Of a stretch of 64,000 nt of DNA, positions 50,521 to 62,504 are shown piece after piece. Below the pieces are notes generated by a model. It was given only the letters and a program-made list of their open reading frames with translations, did no database searches and was not told the origin of the DNA. Both the position numbers and the translations under genes were made by a program. The DNA is taken from NCBI GenBank assembly GCA_038380435.1, contig JAWZYU010000025.1, forward strand, positions 30,852,707-30,916,706. The letters are read 5' to 3'. The DNA comes from Ryuthela nishihirai (lineage: Eukaryota; Arthropoda; Arachnida; Araneae; Heptathelidae). Every line of letters begins with the position of its first letter. Position 1 is the stretch's first letter.

Positions 50521-50551
50521 ACTGATGTCAATTTTAGAGGAAAAATTGTCT

Positions 50552-50624
50552 TGAGCCAGGTGGGATACAAACCCATGATCTCCTGGTAACATGTCAGGTG
50601 CTCTGACCACTGAGCTACCAGCCA
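50552..50624 (-). repeat. tRNA-like sequence, unit D
   Basis: A diverged member of the family at 46 kb: TGGCTGG-TA-GCTC start, anticodon arm CCTGACATGTTA-CCAGG and T arm ATGGGTTTGTATCCC. The flanks up to about 50690 also match (CTCCTCTAAC on the plus strand). A more decayed copy lies at 50872-50950. Confidence 0.65.
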
Positions 50625-51544
50625 CTGATCAAAATCTCCTCTAACTGGTGTCATCAACATTCTTATCTATGGTATACGATTTCTGTGTCTCATAAAGGCA
50701 TTGTTCCAGCTGCCCACATCATCAAGAAGCAGATGACAAGTTGACATGGCTATAGACATCAAGAAGCAGACGACAGCTATGAGTATACAATGAATAAATT
50801 GAAATTTCTTGACATTTTTGTTCAAATCTCAACAAAAGTATTACTCTTAATTTAATGTTGATATAAATTTTTAGAGGAAAATTGTCTTAAGAAGGGTGGG
50901 ATATTAACTCTTGACCTCCTGATAACATGTCAGGTGCTCTGACTGCTGATAAAATTGATATTGGTATTAAACTAAGAGTGATACCTTCCTTGATGGTAAA
51001 ATGGATATTTTTAAATGGAAAATATATGCATCATTTCATAAGAATGCATATGTCTAAACATTACAATTTTTATTATATTTCTGGTTTTTAAATTGCTTTG
51101 CTAAAATGCTTCATAAAAAAATCTATTTATATATTATTACATAGAATTAAATGCTCTGTTGCTTAGATATTACATGTCATATTCTGTTCATTAGTTATTT
51201 CAGAATGAGATTCAAATCCAACTTACCCTTTTTTTTACTATATTGTTTTAAAAAGGTGCTTTAAAATTAGTATGCTTGCTGTTTTTTTTCTCAAACATTT
51301 TATTTTCCAAAAATTCACAATTAAATGCTCATTATTTTGGTATATGACACATCCAATTATGCCTATTAGTTATTTCAGGGTAAAGTTTCAAAGCTGTACC
51401 CTTTTTTCCCCCCGAAAAACACCTCAAAATTAACTCAACCACCATAGTGAATTCAGCGTTACAAAACTGGCATTTAAGGGTTAAGTTCAGGTAAAAATAA
51501 TTTGTTACAAACAATTATAAAGACCTTCTTGCTCAGAAAACAAT

Positions 51545-51795
51545 TAAAATAACTTAAGTTCTCTATCATTGAGCAAAAAAATTATGAAGCTCGTCCTTCA
51601 AACCATTTGCATATTAAAAAGTTTTTAGGGGCAAACTCAGAAGTCATTCAGAGCAAGGATAGCACTTTGTCTTCAGTGTCATTTCACTGAAGATGGAGTG
51701 CTGTTCTTGCTCCAAAAAGTTTTTTTAACATGCAAATAATCTGAAGGATAAACATCAAAATTTGACTTCTCAATGACAGATAACTTCATTTCAAT
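51545..51795. mobile_element. Fold-back family FB-A, full copy
   Basis: The arms TCTATCATTGAGCA to CATTTGCATATTAAAAAG and AACATGCAAATAATCTGAAG to CTCAATGACAGATAAC pair imperfectly. A second inverted pair in the middle (GTCTTCAGTG-TCATTTCACTGAAGA) makes a stacked hairpin. Confidence 0.8.
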
Positions 51796-51933
51796 TTGTT
51801 AAACTTCATTTGTTTGTTAAAGTGATCTGATCACCATTTCTTAGAAGTGATAGACAGGATTGTCAAATTATTCGTTAATGTTACTCTATGCTGAAGCAAC
51901 CCCCTGATTTAAGCTCAAAAGTTTAAATTATTA

Positions 51934-52147
51934 TAAATAAAAAATAAAAATAAATACCCCCTCAAGCAGCTGCTTGCCACAGAGGTCTGACAGGAGCCTG
52001 TCAGTTTATATGCCATAGTAGAAGGACTGAGAGGATGGCAGGACCTCAGCAGAAAAACGACACAAACAGCCATGCCTTACCCGGGGCTCGAACCCAGGTC
52101 CGGTAGATCAGTAGCCAAGCGCGCTAACCACTCAGCTATGGGACGGC
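51934..52147 (-). mobile_element. SINE2 copy, full length
   Basis: From AATAAATACCCCCTCAAGCA to ACCACTCAGCTATGGGACGG, with B box complement GGGGCTCGAACCCAGG. Confidence 0.9.
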
Positions 52148-52609
52148 TTAAATTATTATAAAGAATTTTTTTTCTTAAAGTTCTGAAATTCTCCCAAATA
52201 TTAACCAAAAATTGCTACTTTAAATTAGGAAGATTTTGGAAGTAATCACAATGTACCCAGATCTATTTTTCTTCCACTTTTTCAGTTTATATTCTGTTTC
52301 TGCCTTAAAACTATTTCAATATGTCTAGAATTATTTTATCATTTATCCCAGCAATTTATGCATTACTCCTGCTACTGAAATCAAAACTATAACTAAATAT
52401 AACTTATTTGTGCTAAACTCCTGGTAACCAGCACAACCAGGTCATGGCCTAGCACAACCTAGCATTGGCCATAATTAGTACCAAGTGTCAGTGAGCTGCT
52501 GCATATAGCATCATCAACATTGGATAACTTTTCAATTCAGTATTTTACTTGTACTTTCATAATTAAAACTTCATTTTTATTTCTTTAGATCTATTATGAT
52601 TTTCTGTAC

Positions 52610-52850
52610 ATATTGATCTTTTGAAGTTAACTACATTGCTAGATATGGCAATGGCCACCTTACAACAAGTTTCATTTTTACTTCTACTGATTTATTTATC
52701 TTATTCTTGTACAGATTCACAGGTTATGCTATTTACAGATTCACAGGTTATGCTACATAGCCGATTGTGACAATGACTGGCTTACAACATGTTCATTTTT
52801 ACTTCTATTGATTTATTGACTTTACTCCATTTAAATGTTATCGATCTTTC
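52610..52850. repeat. ~120-bp imperfect tandem duplication
   Basis: CTTACAACA-(A/T)-GTT, then CATTTTTACTTCTA-(C/T)-TGATTTATT, recur at 52660-52695 and 52781-52816, and ACAGATTCACAGGTTATGCT is doubled at 52713 and 52735. Confidence 0.75.
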
Positions 52851-53624
52851 AGAGTTATATATTTCAGAGTATATATATATAACGATATTTCAGAGTTATA
52901 TATCACTGGGTATAATGATGTCTAGCTTAAAAATTTTTGCTGCAGATTTTTCAACCTCAAATTAGATTATACTTTTTTTTTTCATTTCTTTGTTTTCTAG
53001 TTAAAAAAATTAAATTTTTTTATTGCTTCCAAAAAATGAATGAGATTTTCTGAAAATGAATCAATGTGGAGCAAAAAGCCTTGACATGGAAATCAGTCCT
53101 CCTATCGTTCAAATGCCAATTTGGTCAAGGATGTTATAACTTTCCCAGCCCCAACTTCACAGCTAAGCTGAGGGCATTTTACCACCGCTCTCAGAAAATT
53201 TTAATTTTTAAATTATTAGCTTTTTTGAGTTTATATTGAATAGTATTAAAATAGTTTACTGCCCCCCCCCCCCCTCTCTTCAGTATCTTGGCTAACTCAC
53301 TCTGAGGATATTGACTATTGATGCTTTTTAGCCTTGGTGTGCCAACTTTTCAGCACTTTGCCACGAGTTCCCCCCCCCCCAAAAAAAAAAAATGCATACT
53401 GTTCCGTAAAAATAAAGTCAAGAAATTGTTCCACCACCCACTTCACATGAATGGGAAAGAAAACCCCATAAATGTGATCAGTCCAAGTTATCATGTTTAA
53501 CACTGGGCCATGCTGTAAAATATTCCATACTAAAAAAAATTATAAAAGGAAATAAAAATATCATGTTTCACATAAATATTATATTATTTGGAAATTTTCA
53601 AATAAATAATAAATATATTTGATT

Positions 53625-54000
53625 TGGTTTACCTCTGAGTGGTACTTTTTTCACACAATGGGCTAAATGGTCAGGTCACAAGGACCCTGAAGGCTCAGAA
53701 AAGATTAGGGGAGGAGGCCTACTGGAACAGCTGTTGGGAGACAGATGGTAGCCTCCTGTCAAGGCCATCCAGTGTGTTCTTTAACGTGCACAGAATATGG
53801 CTCTCCTGCACATGGGGCCATGGTTTAATGTCCCATCTGAGAGGCAGCAGCCTTTTCAAGCCCATTGGTGTCCCCTACTGACTGTGGGCAGGGTGGGGTG
53901 TTTTGTAAAGATAAATATTGATGCTGACCCAGCTGGGACTCGAACCTGGGAACTGCAGATTACCAGCCTGACATGCTACCGACTGAGCCCCCCCTCCCCC
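53625..54000 (-). mobile_element. SINE1 copy, diverged
   Basis: GGTTTACCTCTGAGTGGTAC to ACTGAGCCCCCCCTCCCCCC. Confidence 0.87.
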
Positions 54001-54349
54001 CAATAAATATATAATTTAACTTTTGTATTAATAAGGTTTTCCAAAAAATAAGCCAATTGCATAAACAGATTTTTTTAAACTATATCATTGTGAAAAAGTC
54101 TTAAGATTTATATCTTTGTAAATTTATCTTAATTTTTTATTTTAATAAAATTTGTAATTAAATTCTGTTAAATTTTGTATATAACATGACCTATCTCAAT
54201 TGATTGGTTATTTGTTAAAAAAAATTCTAAGTTGACTTAACTCAGAACAGCTGACAAAAAGCACAGGCTTTTCTCATATAGTACCAAAAAAATATTAGAA
54301 AAGTAATTTTCTTTTTCAAGTAATTTTTTTTTGTTATTCAGAAACAAGT

Positions 54350-54736
54350 TGGGTTGGGTTGTTTTACTTCTGAGCGGCACTTTTTTGCACACCATGGGCT
54401 AAATGGCCAGGTCACATGGACCCCGAAGGCTCAGAGAAGGTTGGGGGAGGGGACCCACTGGAACAGCTGTTGGGAGACAGATGGTAGCCTCCCGTCAAGG
54501 CCATACAGCGTGTTCTTTAACGTGCACAGGGTATGTCTCTCCCGCACACAGGGCCACGGCTTAACGTCCCATCCGACGGACGGCGGCCTTTCCAAGCCCA
54601 TCGGTGTCCCCTACTGACCGTGGGCAGGGCGGGGAATTTTGCGGAGATAAATCTCAACGCTGACCCAGCTGGGACTCGAACCTGGGAACTACAGATTACG
54701 AGCCTGGCGCACTACTGACTGAGCCACCCCCGCCCC
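54350..54736 (-). mobile_element. SINE1 copy, young, with TSD
   Basis: Flanked by ATTCAGAAACAAGT and ATCCAGAAACAAGT. The body is near consensus and the head is GGTGGCTCAGTCAGTAGTGC. Confidence 0.93.
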
Positions 54737-55214
54737 ATCCAGAAACAAGTAGTTTTTCTATTGATATACATTATTTAACTATATAACTTTTTACATTATA
54801 TGAAAAAGCCCTATTAAAACTAGTCATCTTTTTTGTTCAATATTTTATTTTCAGAAAATCCAGAATTAAATGCTGATTAATTTGGAATATAACATTCCAT
54901 AATTCCTTTATTTTTTAATGTTTTTTCTTTTACCCTATCTTTAGGTAAATATCAAAATCAGTCTTCCAACAGTTCTAAAATGATGACCAAAAATCAACCT
55001 CAAACTGATTGTGCATTGTTTACAAGATATTTGTGATTAAAACTTTTAAGATATTATACAATATATACTTCTTTGGCAGGTTTATTGGTATAGTTATTAT
55101 AGACAATAGGAACTAATGCTTATTTGAAAAATGTTTCTTCTAAGAAAGCTGTCATCCCCAGGGATTGTGGGAAATACACTCTTCAAGAGTGAGTGGATTT
55201 CCTGGCATTTTCTG

Positions 55215-55480
55215 TTACTTTCTTAGCAAGGTAAAATTACTACAGTAATATATTTTCAGGGGAAAGAACATCTTCACCTTTGATTGCAGTATCATTAATT
55301 TCACTGAACATTCCTTTTTTGGTGCATATAAAAACAGGAAAATTCTTTTGTCCCCTTCCACAATGCTCTGTTCTTTTGCTTTGGCTTGTGGTAAAAGCTG
55401 CTGACTGGTCAATCATCCAAATTTCCCCACCTCTGGTTATCCCATTTGGAAAATACAATATGAAACAAATAACTTATGTT
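55215..55480 (-). repeat. Dispersed repeat, copy 2
   Basis: The minus strand matches 42593-42780 and is open for 72 codons (CGRGQKNFPVFICTKKG...). No family is recognised. Confidence 0.5.
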
Positions 55481-55554
55481 TCCGACAAATTTTCTTTCGG
55501 AGATTGTTTTTCTGTCATGTTTAACCTCCCTTGTAAGTTCTCTCCCGTGGAGTA

Positions 55555-55751
55555 CAGTGGACTGGAATAATGTGATTTCACATAATAAATAGCCTCTCAT
55601 AGGTCCATATGTGTTTGTATAATGACAGCAACCTTGCTTGGCAACCTATGATGGGCATTTGATTGGTAACACCTATTACCTGCATAGCAACAGATTCACA
55701 TAATGACCACCATTATGGAATGGATCACAGTCATTATGTGAGGTTCTACTG
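55555..55751. mobile_element. ~197-bp Tigger-like MITE
   Basis: Left end CAGTGGACTGGAATAATGTG and right end complement CAGTAGAACCTCACATAATG, with TA on both sides. The match is partial, so the limits are tentative. Confidence 0.5.
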
Positions 55752-56775
55752 TATTAGGGAAGGGGGTTGGAAGAGTTGATAGTGCACCAGCAGAGTTGCC
55801 AACTACTCTAATTTTTTGGGATTTTCTCCATTTCTTGGTTTCAAAACCAAAATTTGTCATTGAAAATCTGATTTTTAAAGTTCTTTCAGTTTTACACTTA
55901 TGAAAATCTGCTCCCAAATTTTACAGTATTTTTGCCCTTTTCCCAAATGGAGAATGCTAATGAAAGAGAAGAATTGTTTCCAATTTCTCTCTTTTACTAT
56001 ACTACAGGAGCAGCTGTGTTCCCCACTCCCTAATCTGTGCTTGCTTGCGAGACTCTCCACATATCAATCAGAGAAATCTACAAGAATCCCAGCTAACCAT
56101 TTCTGAACAGAATACATGGCAAAGTCCACATCTAAATTCTTTTACAGAGTTGGTCATTGATTGTTCATAAACGGGAATTTTTTATTGAACCTATAGCCAA
56201 CTCTCCTAGCACTGGCCAACTAAACGTTAATTGGATTACTTGCAATCAAAAATTTCAGAGTGAAGGAGAGAATGCTGATTAGAGAACTTTCCTGATCTGT
56301 GGGCCATGATTGACACTGCAACTTGAATGGGTCTCATGCATGTCTATTGTTATCTGGTTTGGACCTATGATGGTTTGGATTAATATATAGTTATAAGTTG
56401 ATATATATAGTTGATAAGGAATTAAAACATTTCTTTCACTAGAATTGAAACAAGTTGACAGTTCTGACCTTCGTAACTAATAATCAATATTTAGATTCAT
56501 CTGCAGTTTACACCACTCAGCTAAGATCATCTCAACTAGAGGCCTGCTCTTACGCTGCATATCATGTGACAAGATGATAATACCATAGGCTTATGCTTCT
56601 TGGCTGCAGATAATTTGATGAAATAATTTCTTTGTCAGATAGTGCTACTGTAACTGAGAAATATATGATGGTAATTGTACATACTGTCTGGCCATGTGGT
56701 TAAAAGTGTTTGAAAAAAATTTGATTATGATTGAAATCCAAAGTGAATGCACAGTATTCCCTGTTAAGAAACAAC

Positions 56776-56938
56776 AATTAATAGATTCTGAAACTAAAAA
56801 AACTTAAAAGGTCATATTCTGAAAATATTCGTTGTCCGACGCGTGGTGCAATGGTAGCGCGCTCTGGCATGAATCTGGAGAGATGCGGGTTCGATTCCCG
56901 CCGTGGCGGCGATGAATTTTTTTCAGAATCTATTAATT
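56776..56938. mobile_element. tRNA-like sequence inside an 18-bp inverted repeat
   Basis: AATTAATAGATTCTGAAA at 56776-56793 is the exact reverse complement of 56921-56938. The 127 bp between them hold a tRNA-like sequence. Outside, TTTGATTATGAT occurs at 56720 and again at 56940. Confidence 0.75.
56837..56909 (+). tRNA. tRNA-like sequence (Trp-type head)
   Basis: 73 nt. The acceptor CGACGCG pairs with CGTGGCG except for one A-G. The D arm is GTGC/GCGC, and the T arm GCGGG-TTCGATT-CCCGC is perfect. The A-box region GTGGTGCAATGGTAGCGCG closely resembles tRNA-Trp. The anticodon arm is irregular: TCTGG-CATGAAT-CTGGA fits only with wobble pairs and without U33, and no clear anticodon can be assigned. 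A tRNA-derived repeat is more likely than a functional tRNA gene. Confidence 0.5.
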
Positions 56939-57429
56939 ATTTGATTATGATATGTGCAAAGATCATTATTAGCAAATGTTCTTATTAGTAAATGTTTAAA
57001 TATTGAAATCAATGAAACTGTGTCAACATACTTGGGCATAATTGATAAAGGTAATTTCATGGGGTTTAAAGAATTGTTAATTGATGTTGTAGTTTTCACC
57101 TTCCAAGTATTTCAGACTTTAATATCTGATTCATTTGAAGAAAGGTTTTTAGCCTTCACCAACAAAATAATTTTGCTTCAAAAACTTACACAGAAGTTAG
57201 ATGCTAAATCTGTATTAAATAATGAGGCAATATGTGGCATTTTGTCTAATACATTATTACAGAAAAGTATTGGGTGTTTTTAAAACAGTTTGCTAAATAA
57301 TTATAGCAAAGTGAGGAATGATAAAAACTATAAAACAAAAATCAGAAAGGTGTCAGTGTTTACAAGTAAAATGATAAAATCTTAGAATTATCTTTTAAAC
57401 ATTAAAAGCATTTTATTTACTTATGTCCA

Positions 57430-58660
57430 ATAGTGTCAGCATTATAAATGCTACTATTTTTTTTTCTGTTCACTTCCTGATATGTGTAAGTAAAAGATAT
57501 TCAGACTTCATTTCAAAAGAAATATTTTTGTGATGATAGATGCAATATCTATCAATATTGAGTACCGTATATTTCTGCAGATAAGACGATAATTGAATCA
57601 TAAAAAAAGGCCCCCAAAAAATCCAGGTCGTCTTATAAGACAGATACAAAAAAAATTATATTGAAATTTATATAAATTGAAACCATTATAAAATAAAACA
57701 AATCACTCACCAATGTACTTAAAATCCTGCAAAATCCTCACATTCACATTCATCATCTAAGGCAAATAGCTCCTCAAGTAGATCCTCACTTTCATTGTTG
57801 AGAAGCTCTTCATATGGGTCCCATTCGACGCTTTTGTGAATAGTCAAGGTCATTACCCGAATGCCCGAATCAGTGCGAATGTTTGAGAATAGGACATAAT
57901 TTCGTATACGCTATACAGTATTGTTATCCAGATGATGATCGCCGATCTAAACTAAATTCATAGGCCGTTGATAGTTTGGGGTCGCCTTATAGGACAGATA
58001 TATGCTAAAACTATAAAACTTTGACGAAAATTTATACCTCGTCTTATCTGCGGAAATATATGGTAATTCAAATTACTTAGTAGAATCTCATACATGATTA
58101 CAATATTTTTTATTCTGTTCATTCGCTTAGTTGTGTGAGTAAATATCTTTCAGCAGTCATTTTTAAGCAAATATTAATGTGTCTCTGTCGATCTGTGAAT
58201 TTGTTTCTTCTGATGTATCTAATAATGAGTCAGCAATTGAAACTGAATAGAATATTTTTTTTTTGTGTTTATTTGCTTAGTTGTATGAGTGACATTCACA
58301 AGTCATTTTTAAGCTAATATTAATCAATATTGGATATTGAGTCAGCAATTGAAATTAATTAGAATATTTCTTCTTCTGTTCATTTAATGATGGCATTAAA
58401 AAAATTCAGATGTTAATATGAACTCTGAGAAACTGAAATTATTGCTTACTAGAATCTCATAGCTGAATACTATTTTACTTCTGTTTATTTGCATACTTGT
58501 GTGAATGACATTTACAAGTCATTTGTAATCAAATATTGATATGATGACTCATATAGCATGTCTTGAAATGGTACAAAGTATTGCTTAAAAGAATCATGAC
58601 TTATTAGAATATTTTGTCCTGTTTATTTGCTGAGATATTCGAGCAAATATTAATCACAAA
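57430..58660. repeat. ~120-bp satellite interrupted by a MITE
   Basis: TCTGTTCATT-type phrases followed by AGTCATTTTTAAGCAAATATTAAT recur near 57470, 58115, 58265, 58375, 58480 and 58615, with spacing of 105-150 bp. Unit 1 is separated from the others by the element at 57565-58063. Confidence 0.8.
57565..58063 (-). mobile_element. Tigger-derived MITE retaining the transposase C-terminus
   Basis: Terminal repeats CCGTATATTTCTGCAGATAA and the near complement ending GCGGAAATATATGG sit between TA dinucleotides. On the minus strand near 57830-57728 an open piece reads VEWDPYEELLNNESEDLLEE then LFALDDECECEDFAGF and a stop, the acidic tail seen at the end of Tigger/pogo transposases. Confidence 0.82.
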
Positions 58661-58761
58661 TTTCTTTTTATTTAAGCATTTATTATTTAGTTCCACTATT
58701 AGTCCAAGTGTGTCGTGAGTGAAAATTTTCTCTGCTAACTCCATTCTGCCATCAGTAAGAA

Positions 58762-59018
58762 AGAGGGCAGTGATGGGCTTGGAAAGTTACTATCCATCAG
58801 ATGGGATGTTAAGCCATGGCCAGTGTATAGGAAAGCCATAGCCACTGCCCATTAAAGAACATGCTGGATGGCTTTGATGGGAATGGGAGGTTTCATTTGT
58901 TTCCTAACAGCTGTTCAGTGGATCCCCTTCCCAAACCTTCTTTTAGCCTTTGCAGTCCTTGTGACCTGGCCATTCAGCCCTTGTGAACAAAAAAGTGTTA
59001 CTCAGAGGTAAAAGAACC
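58762..59018 (+). mobile_element. SINE1 copy, old, head missing
   Basis: GTGATGGGCTTGGAAAG through GATGGGATGTTAAGCCATGG to AAAAGAACCCAATC. Confidence 0.8.
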
Positions 59019-59984
59019 CAATCTATGGAATATTATACTGACAGGCTTGTATCAGACCTCTTGGCAAATGTACTGATTGAATTTCTTTTTCTTATCAGTC
59101 TTTCTTATCAACATCTACACAAGGTACTTTTTATATATAAGTAATTAAGCTGAGCAAAGTAAACATGTAAATAAAAATCATTTTATATAAAGTATCCTTT
59201 TATATGTAATTTTATACGACTGATAAAGCAATAGGAAATTAAATTAATTTGTGATGCTAAATTATATTTTAATAGAAAATTTAAAACTGGTAATACCTTT
59301 TATTTGATCCTAAGAATGAATTTACAGCTGACTCTGAAAAGAGATACTTTATATAGTTATAAATAAAATCAGATTGTAAAAAGATATTTATGAGAAAAAT
59401 ACATAAAAAAAAAACTGATTGGGAAAAAGAAAGTTATGGGCAAATTATTAGTTTATGGCTAATTTATCTTTTAATGCAGTATGTATTTAATATGACTAAG
59501 AAAAGGAAATTTATTTCATTCAAAGGTTCACAAGAAATCTTTGTAGAACAAAAATACTCGGCACATTCATATGCAACAGAAGCAATGGAAGTTCTGCTAA
59601 CAATGATATGAGGTTTGCTTCCAACTGCTATTAAATTTCAAGTTGTTTTAAAGATCTTGCTGTGCAAAATCTTAATTTTTTTTTGTCAAATTTTGGTATT
59701 TTTTCATACATTTTTGATCTGGATAAATGGGAAACTCAAAATATATTTCGAAACTACATCTCTGTAATATACTTCATCTATTGTGAACTTAAACCAACTT
59801 TATCATCACATAGTACATATCAATGTTTAATTTAATAATTTAACATCAATGTTAGTCACATTTCTAAAATATTAACATTATTTAGAGTGAAAACTGCAGG
59901 AAACAATTTATACAAACTGAAAATTCTTGAGTAACATCATTATAAACACTAAGAGTGATTCAATAAAAAATATTAGCTGGAATT
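59019..59984. other. AT-rich sequence, nothing certain
   Basis: A short SINE2-like scrap (CTGACAGGCTTG...CAGACCTCTTGGCAA) lies at 59038-59068. A 73-codon open frame at 59390-59611 has no recognisable similarity. Confidence 0.45.
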
Positions 59985-60175
59985 CTGGATGGGCAGACAC
60001 GTAAGATGTCATTACTGGCAGTTTCCCTACTACTTGAGTGATTGGTCCAAAATTTGGTGGAGTGGTCCTGCTTAGTTCTGACCCTCTTAGTGTGATGGAT
60101 GGGGTTCTTAATCTGTCATAAGTCGGGAGTGATCAGAGATTTCTGGGGTGCTAGTCGCTTACCTTGTGAATGGAA
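59985..60175. repeat. Unclassified dispersed repeat, copy 2
   Basis: Matches the second half of 15240-15540 in the same orientation. It starts near TTAGCTGGAATTCTGGATGG. Confidence 0.55.
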
Positions 60176-60399
60176 TTGTGAACTGGGAATGAAGTAATTA
60201 ATCGACATTATGTTTGGTGCCAAACTTTTCAGAGTTGTGATTGGTGGAAAGTTGTGAATGAACTTATTGAAATGTTTCACACCAAACATTTGGCATAGGT
60301 ATTACTACTACAATACATGGCAACCATTTTGAACCCCATATGGTCTGAAAAGTTGCAGTGTTCAGTGGTTAAATGATATGCTCCTGTCCAGTAACTACA

Positions 60400-61540
60400 A
60401 ATAAGCAATATTTGTTTTATGGTTGAAGTAGTTGTGTCTGATAAGATAATTTTGATCTCTGGTTTTCCTTACTTGCAGAACAAAGGATCATTGTTTAGAA
60501 ATTTACTGTTTATCGCTAAACACTAAAATTTTCGTTCCACAAGTAAACAAAAATCATTCTGAAACCGTGAAACTAAACATTACTGCAAGTTGCAACTTAC
60601 CTACGACAGCTTCAGATCCATTTCTTTCTATCAAATTTAAAGAGCAGAGCATTTTTGTTACACAGCTAAAACGATAAATTCTAGTCAACTGCTTAAGGCT
60701 TAATAGCTTGAGTTAGCATCCAGAAAATACTAAACCACTGAAAGGTAGACGATAACGAAACATCCCAATAACATCAGCTGGCATACTTTTTCCTAATATT
60801 ACCGGTGCCGTGTTAATAGTATGTTTCCAATAAATCAAGGAGCTAAACAATTAGTTTACCATCATTTCTATTCAAAGATAGCTTGAAATCTGAGATTTCT
60901 TGGGATGAAATGTTAACAAAAACAAAACCATAGTTATTTATTTAAAAAAAAATGCTATAATAGTTATTACATGCCCAATACACGCTTTATACTGTTGTAA
61001 GAATAACGTATTGTTTATTTCTTTCTTTTCTGAGGTTAAAAAAGTTTGCCGTAATCACCGCCCCCCCCCCAAAGGGCCGTTTGCCCCCTTCGTTAGTCTC
61101 TCTCAATGGTCTCTCTACCCGTTAAGAATTAGACACTGGTTAAGAATTACTAAACTTGTTTGTAGAAGCGGTAGAAGTTAGCAATTCAGGCCGCTGTTAA
61201 TTCTCGCATGAGCAAAATGATTCCCCACTGTATTGTCGCAATGTAAAGGCATCTAAGAATCAGGTGGATTAGCTGGCAGTCTCCATGATTCTACCTGAAT
61301 ACTAAGCCTACCCAATAAGAAGGCAAAAAGAGTCGCCAAAATAAAAAGGGCTCCAAAATAATTGAGGCAAAAAGAGTCGTTCCAATATAGCGGAAAATGC
61401 TTCAATGGTGCACTGCTTTTGAATGTTATTAATAAAATTAACCATTAACAAGGTAATACTTTATCACTTAGTAAGATATGAAGTTAGTTTGCACTTTAAG
61501 TAAAATTTGAAGAATTAAATCGAAGGCATGTAATAATCGT
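60400..61540. other. Repeat-poor, CpG-richer stretch; possible 5' gene region
   Basis: Compared with the introns, this stretch has few recognisable repeats and more CG dinucleotides, including a C run at 61064-61073. It is the kind of sequence expected near a promoter, but no start site, exon or motif could be fixed. Confidence 0.3.
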
Positions 61541-61666
61541 ATGTCTAAAAATCAATGCGATCAGTGGGGAAGCGTGACTTTTTGGATAGGGGAAGCAGTT
61601 ATCACAGTATTGCTCAAACTATATCAGACACAGTTTCAGTACTTATGTTTACAAAATACTGAACTG

Positions 61667-61834
61667 CAACGCCGTTCTGGTACTTACGTTTTCAAATCAT
61701 TAAATCGAACGGAGTTCCAGTATTCACGTTTTCTGAACATTTAACCAGAACGGCGTTCTTTGACTTTTCCGAATAATTTGAACAGAACGTTGTTCGGGTA
61801 CTTGATGTTCCAAATCACTGAGTGAAAGTAGTTC
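61667..61834. repeat. ~40-bp minisatellite with GAACGNNGTTC cores
   Basis: Five cores CAACGCCGTTC, GAACGGAGTTC, GAACGGCGTTC, GAACGTTGTTC and GAAAGTAGTTC start at 61667, 61707, 61748, 61785 and 61824. They are separated by related ~30-bp sequence (GGTACTTACGTTTTCAAATC type). Confidence 0.85.
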
Positions 61835-61987
61835 TATAGTTTTTAAAGCAAATATTTCTGTAATATGGTGTGCAGTAAAACCGGGGCAGTAAAGAAAAAA
61901 AATTGAAAAGAAGGTCGCATGCTTGTTTTGAGCAATATAAAAATATGGCCTTATTGAGAAAACAAGTGATTTACTTAAAATCCATTA

Positions 61988-62172
61988 CATGCTGTTTCAC
62001 GGCTTAGTGGTTAGCCACTTGGCTACTGGTCTAAGGGAACTGGTTTCGAGTACCGAATAAGGCGGGATGTTTATGTTGTTTTTCTGCTGAGGTCTCGCTT
62101 TCCTTACTATAGCGTATAAACTGACAGCTCCTGTCAGACCTCTGTGGCAAGCAGCTGCTTGGGGAGTTATTT
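61988..62172 (+). mobile_element. SINE2 copy
   Basis: TGTTTCACGGCTTAGTGGTT, B-box remnant GGTTTCGAGTACC, TTTTTCTGCTGAGGTC and tail GCAAGCAGCTGCTTGGGGAG. Confidence 0.87.
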
Positions 62173-62504
62173 TTTCATATTTTACGTTTGTCCCTGTTTC
62201 ATCACGACCTCTCCTACATGGTCAGACCTACGACCACCAAACTTCGTCTACAGCTTCATCTCAACATAGCTTAATGCTATGTATGTGTTTCAACACCAAA
62301 AAATTAGCTGGCCGCAAAATGTCTGTCTATTAATAACTTGGAAAAAAGATAACGTACCACTCCATTCATAATTTTCAATTCTCCATAAATAAGGTACGCG
62401 GCGGCTTCCGTTCCAACCCACCACAGGTAGAAATCCGATCTCTGAATCCTATGTAGAAAGAACTAATCGAGGCAACCAATTCGGGGCCAGATCACGTAGA
62501 TCGA

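Noticed and set aside
53270..53400. C and A homopolymer runs as a structured element
   Set aside because: Simple low-complexity runs with no pairing partner.
55620..55700. RFX X-box for BBS12 (AGCAACCTTGCTTGGCAACC)
   Set aside because: Only half-sites (GGCAAC) are present without the inverted partner at proper spacing, and the region overlaps a MITE.
56954..57283. 109-codon plus-strand frame
   Set aside because: No recognisable family, no supported splice sites and AT-rich codon use. It may be chance.
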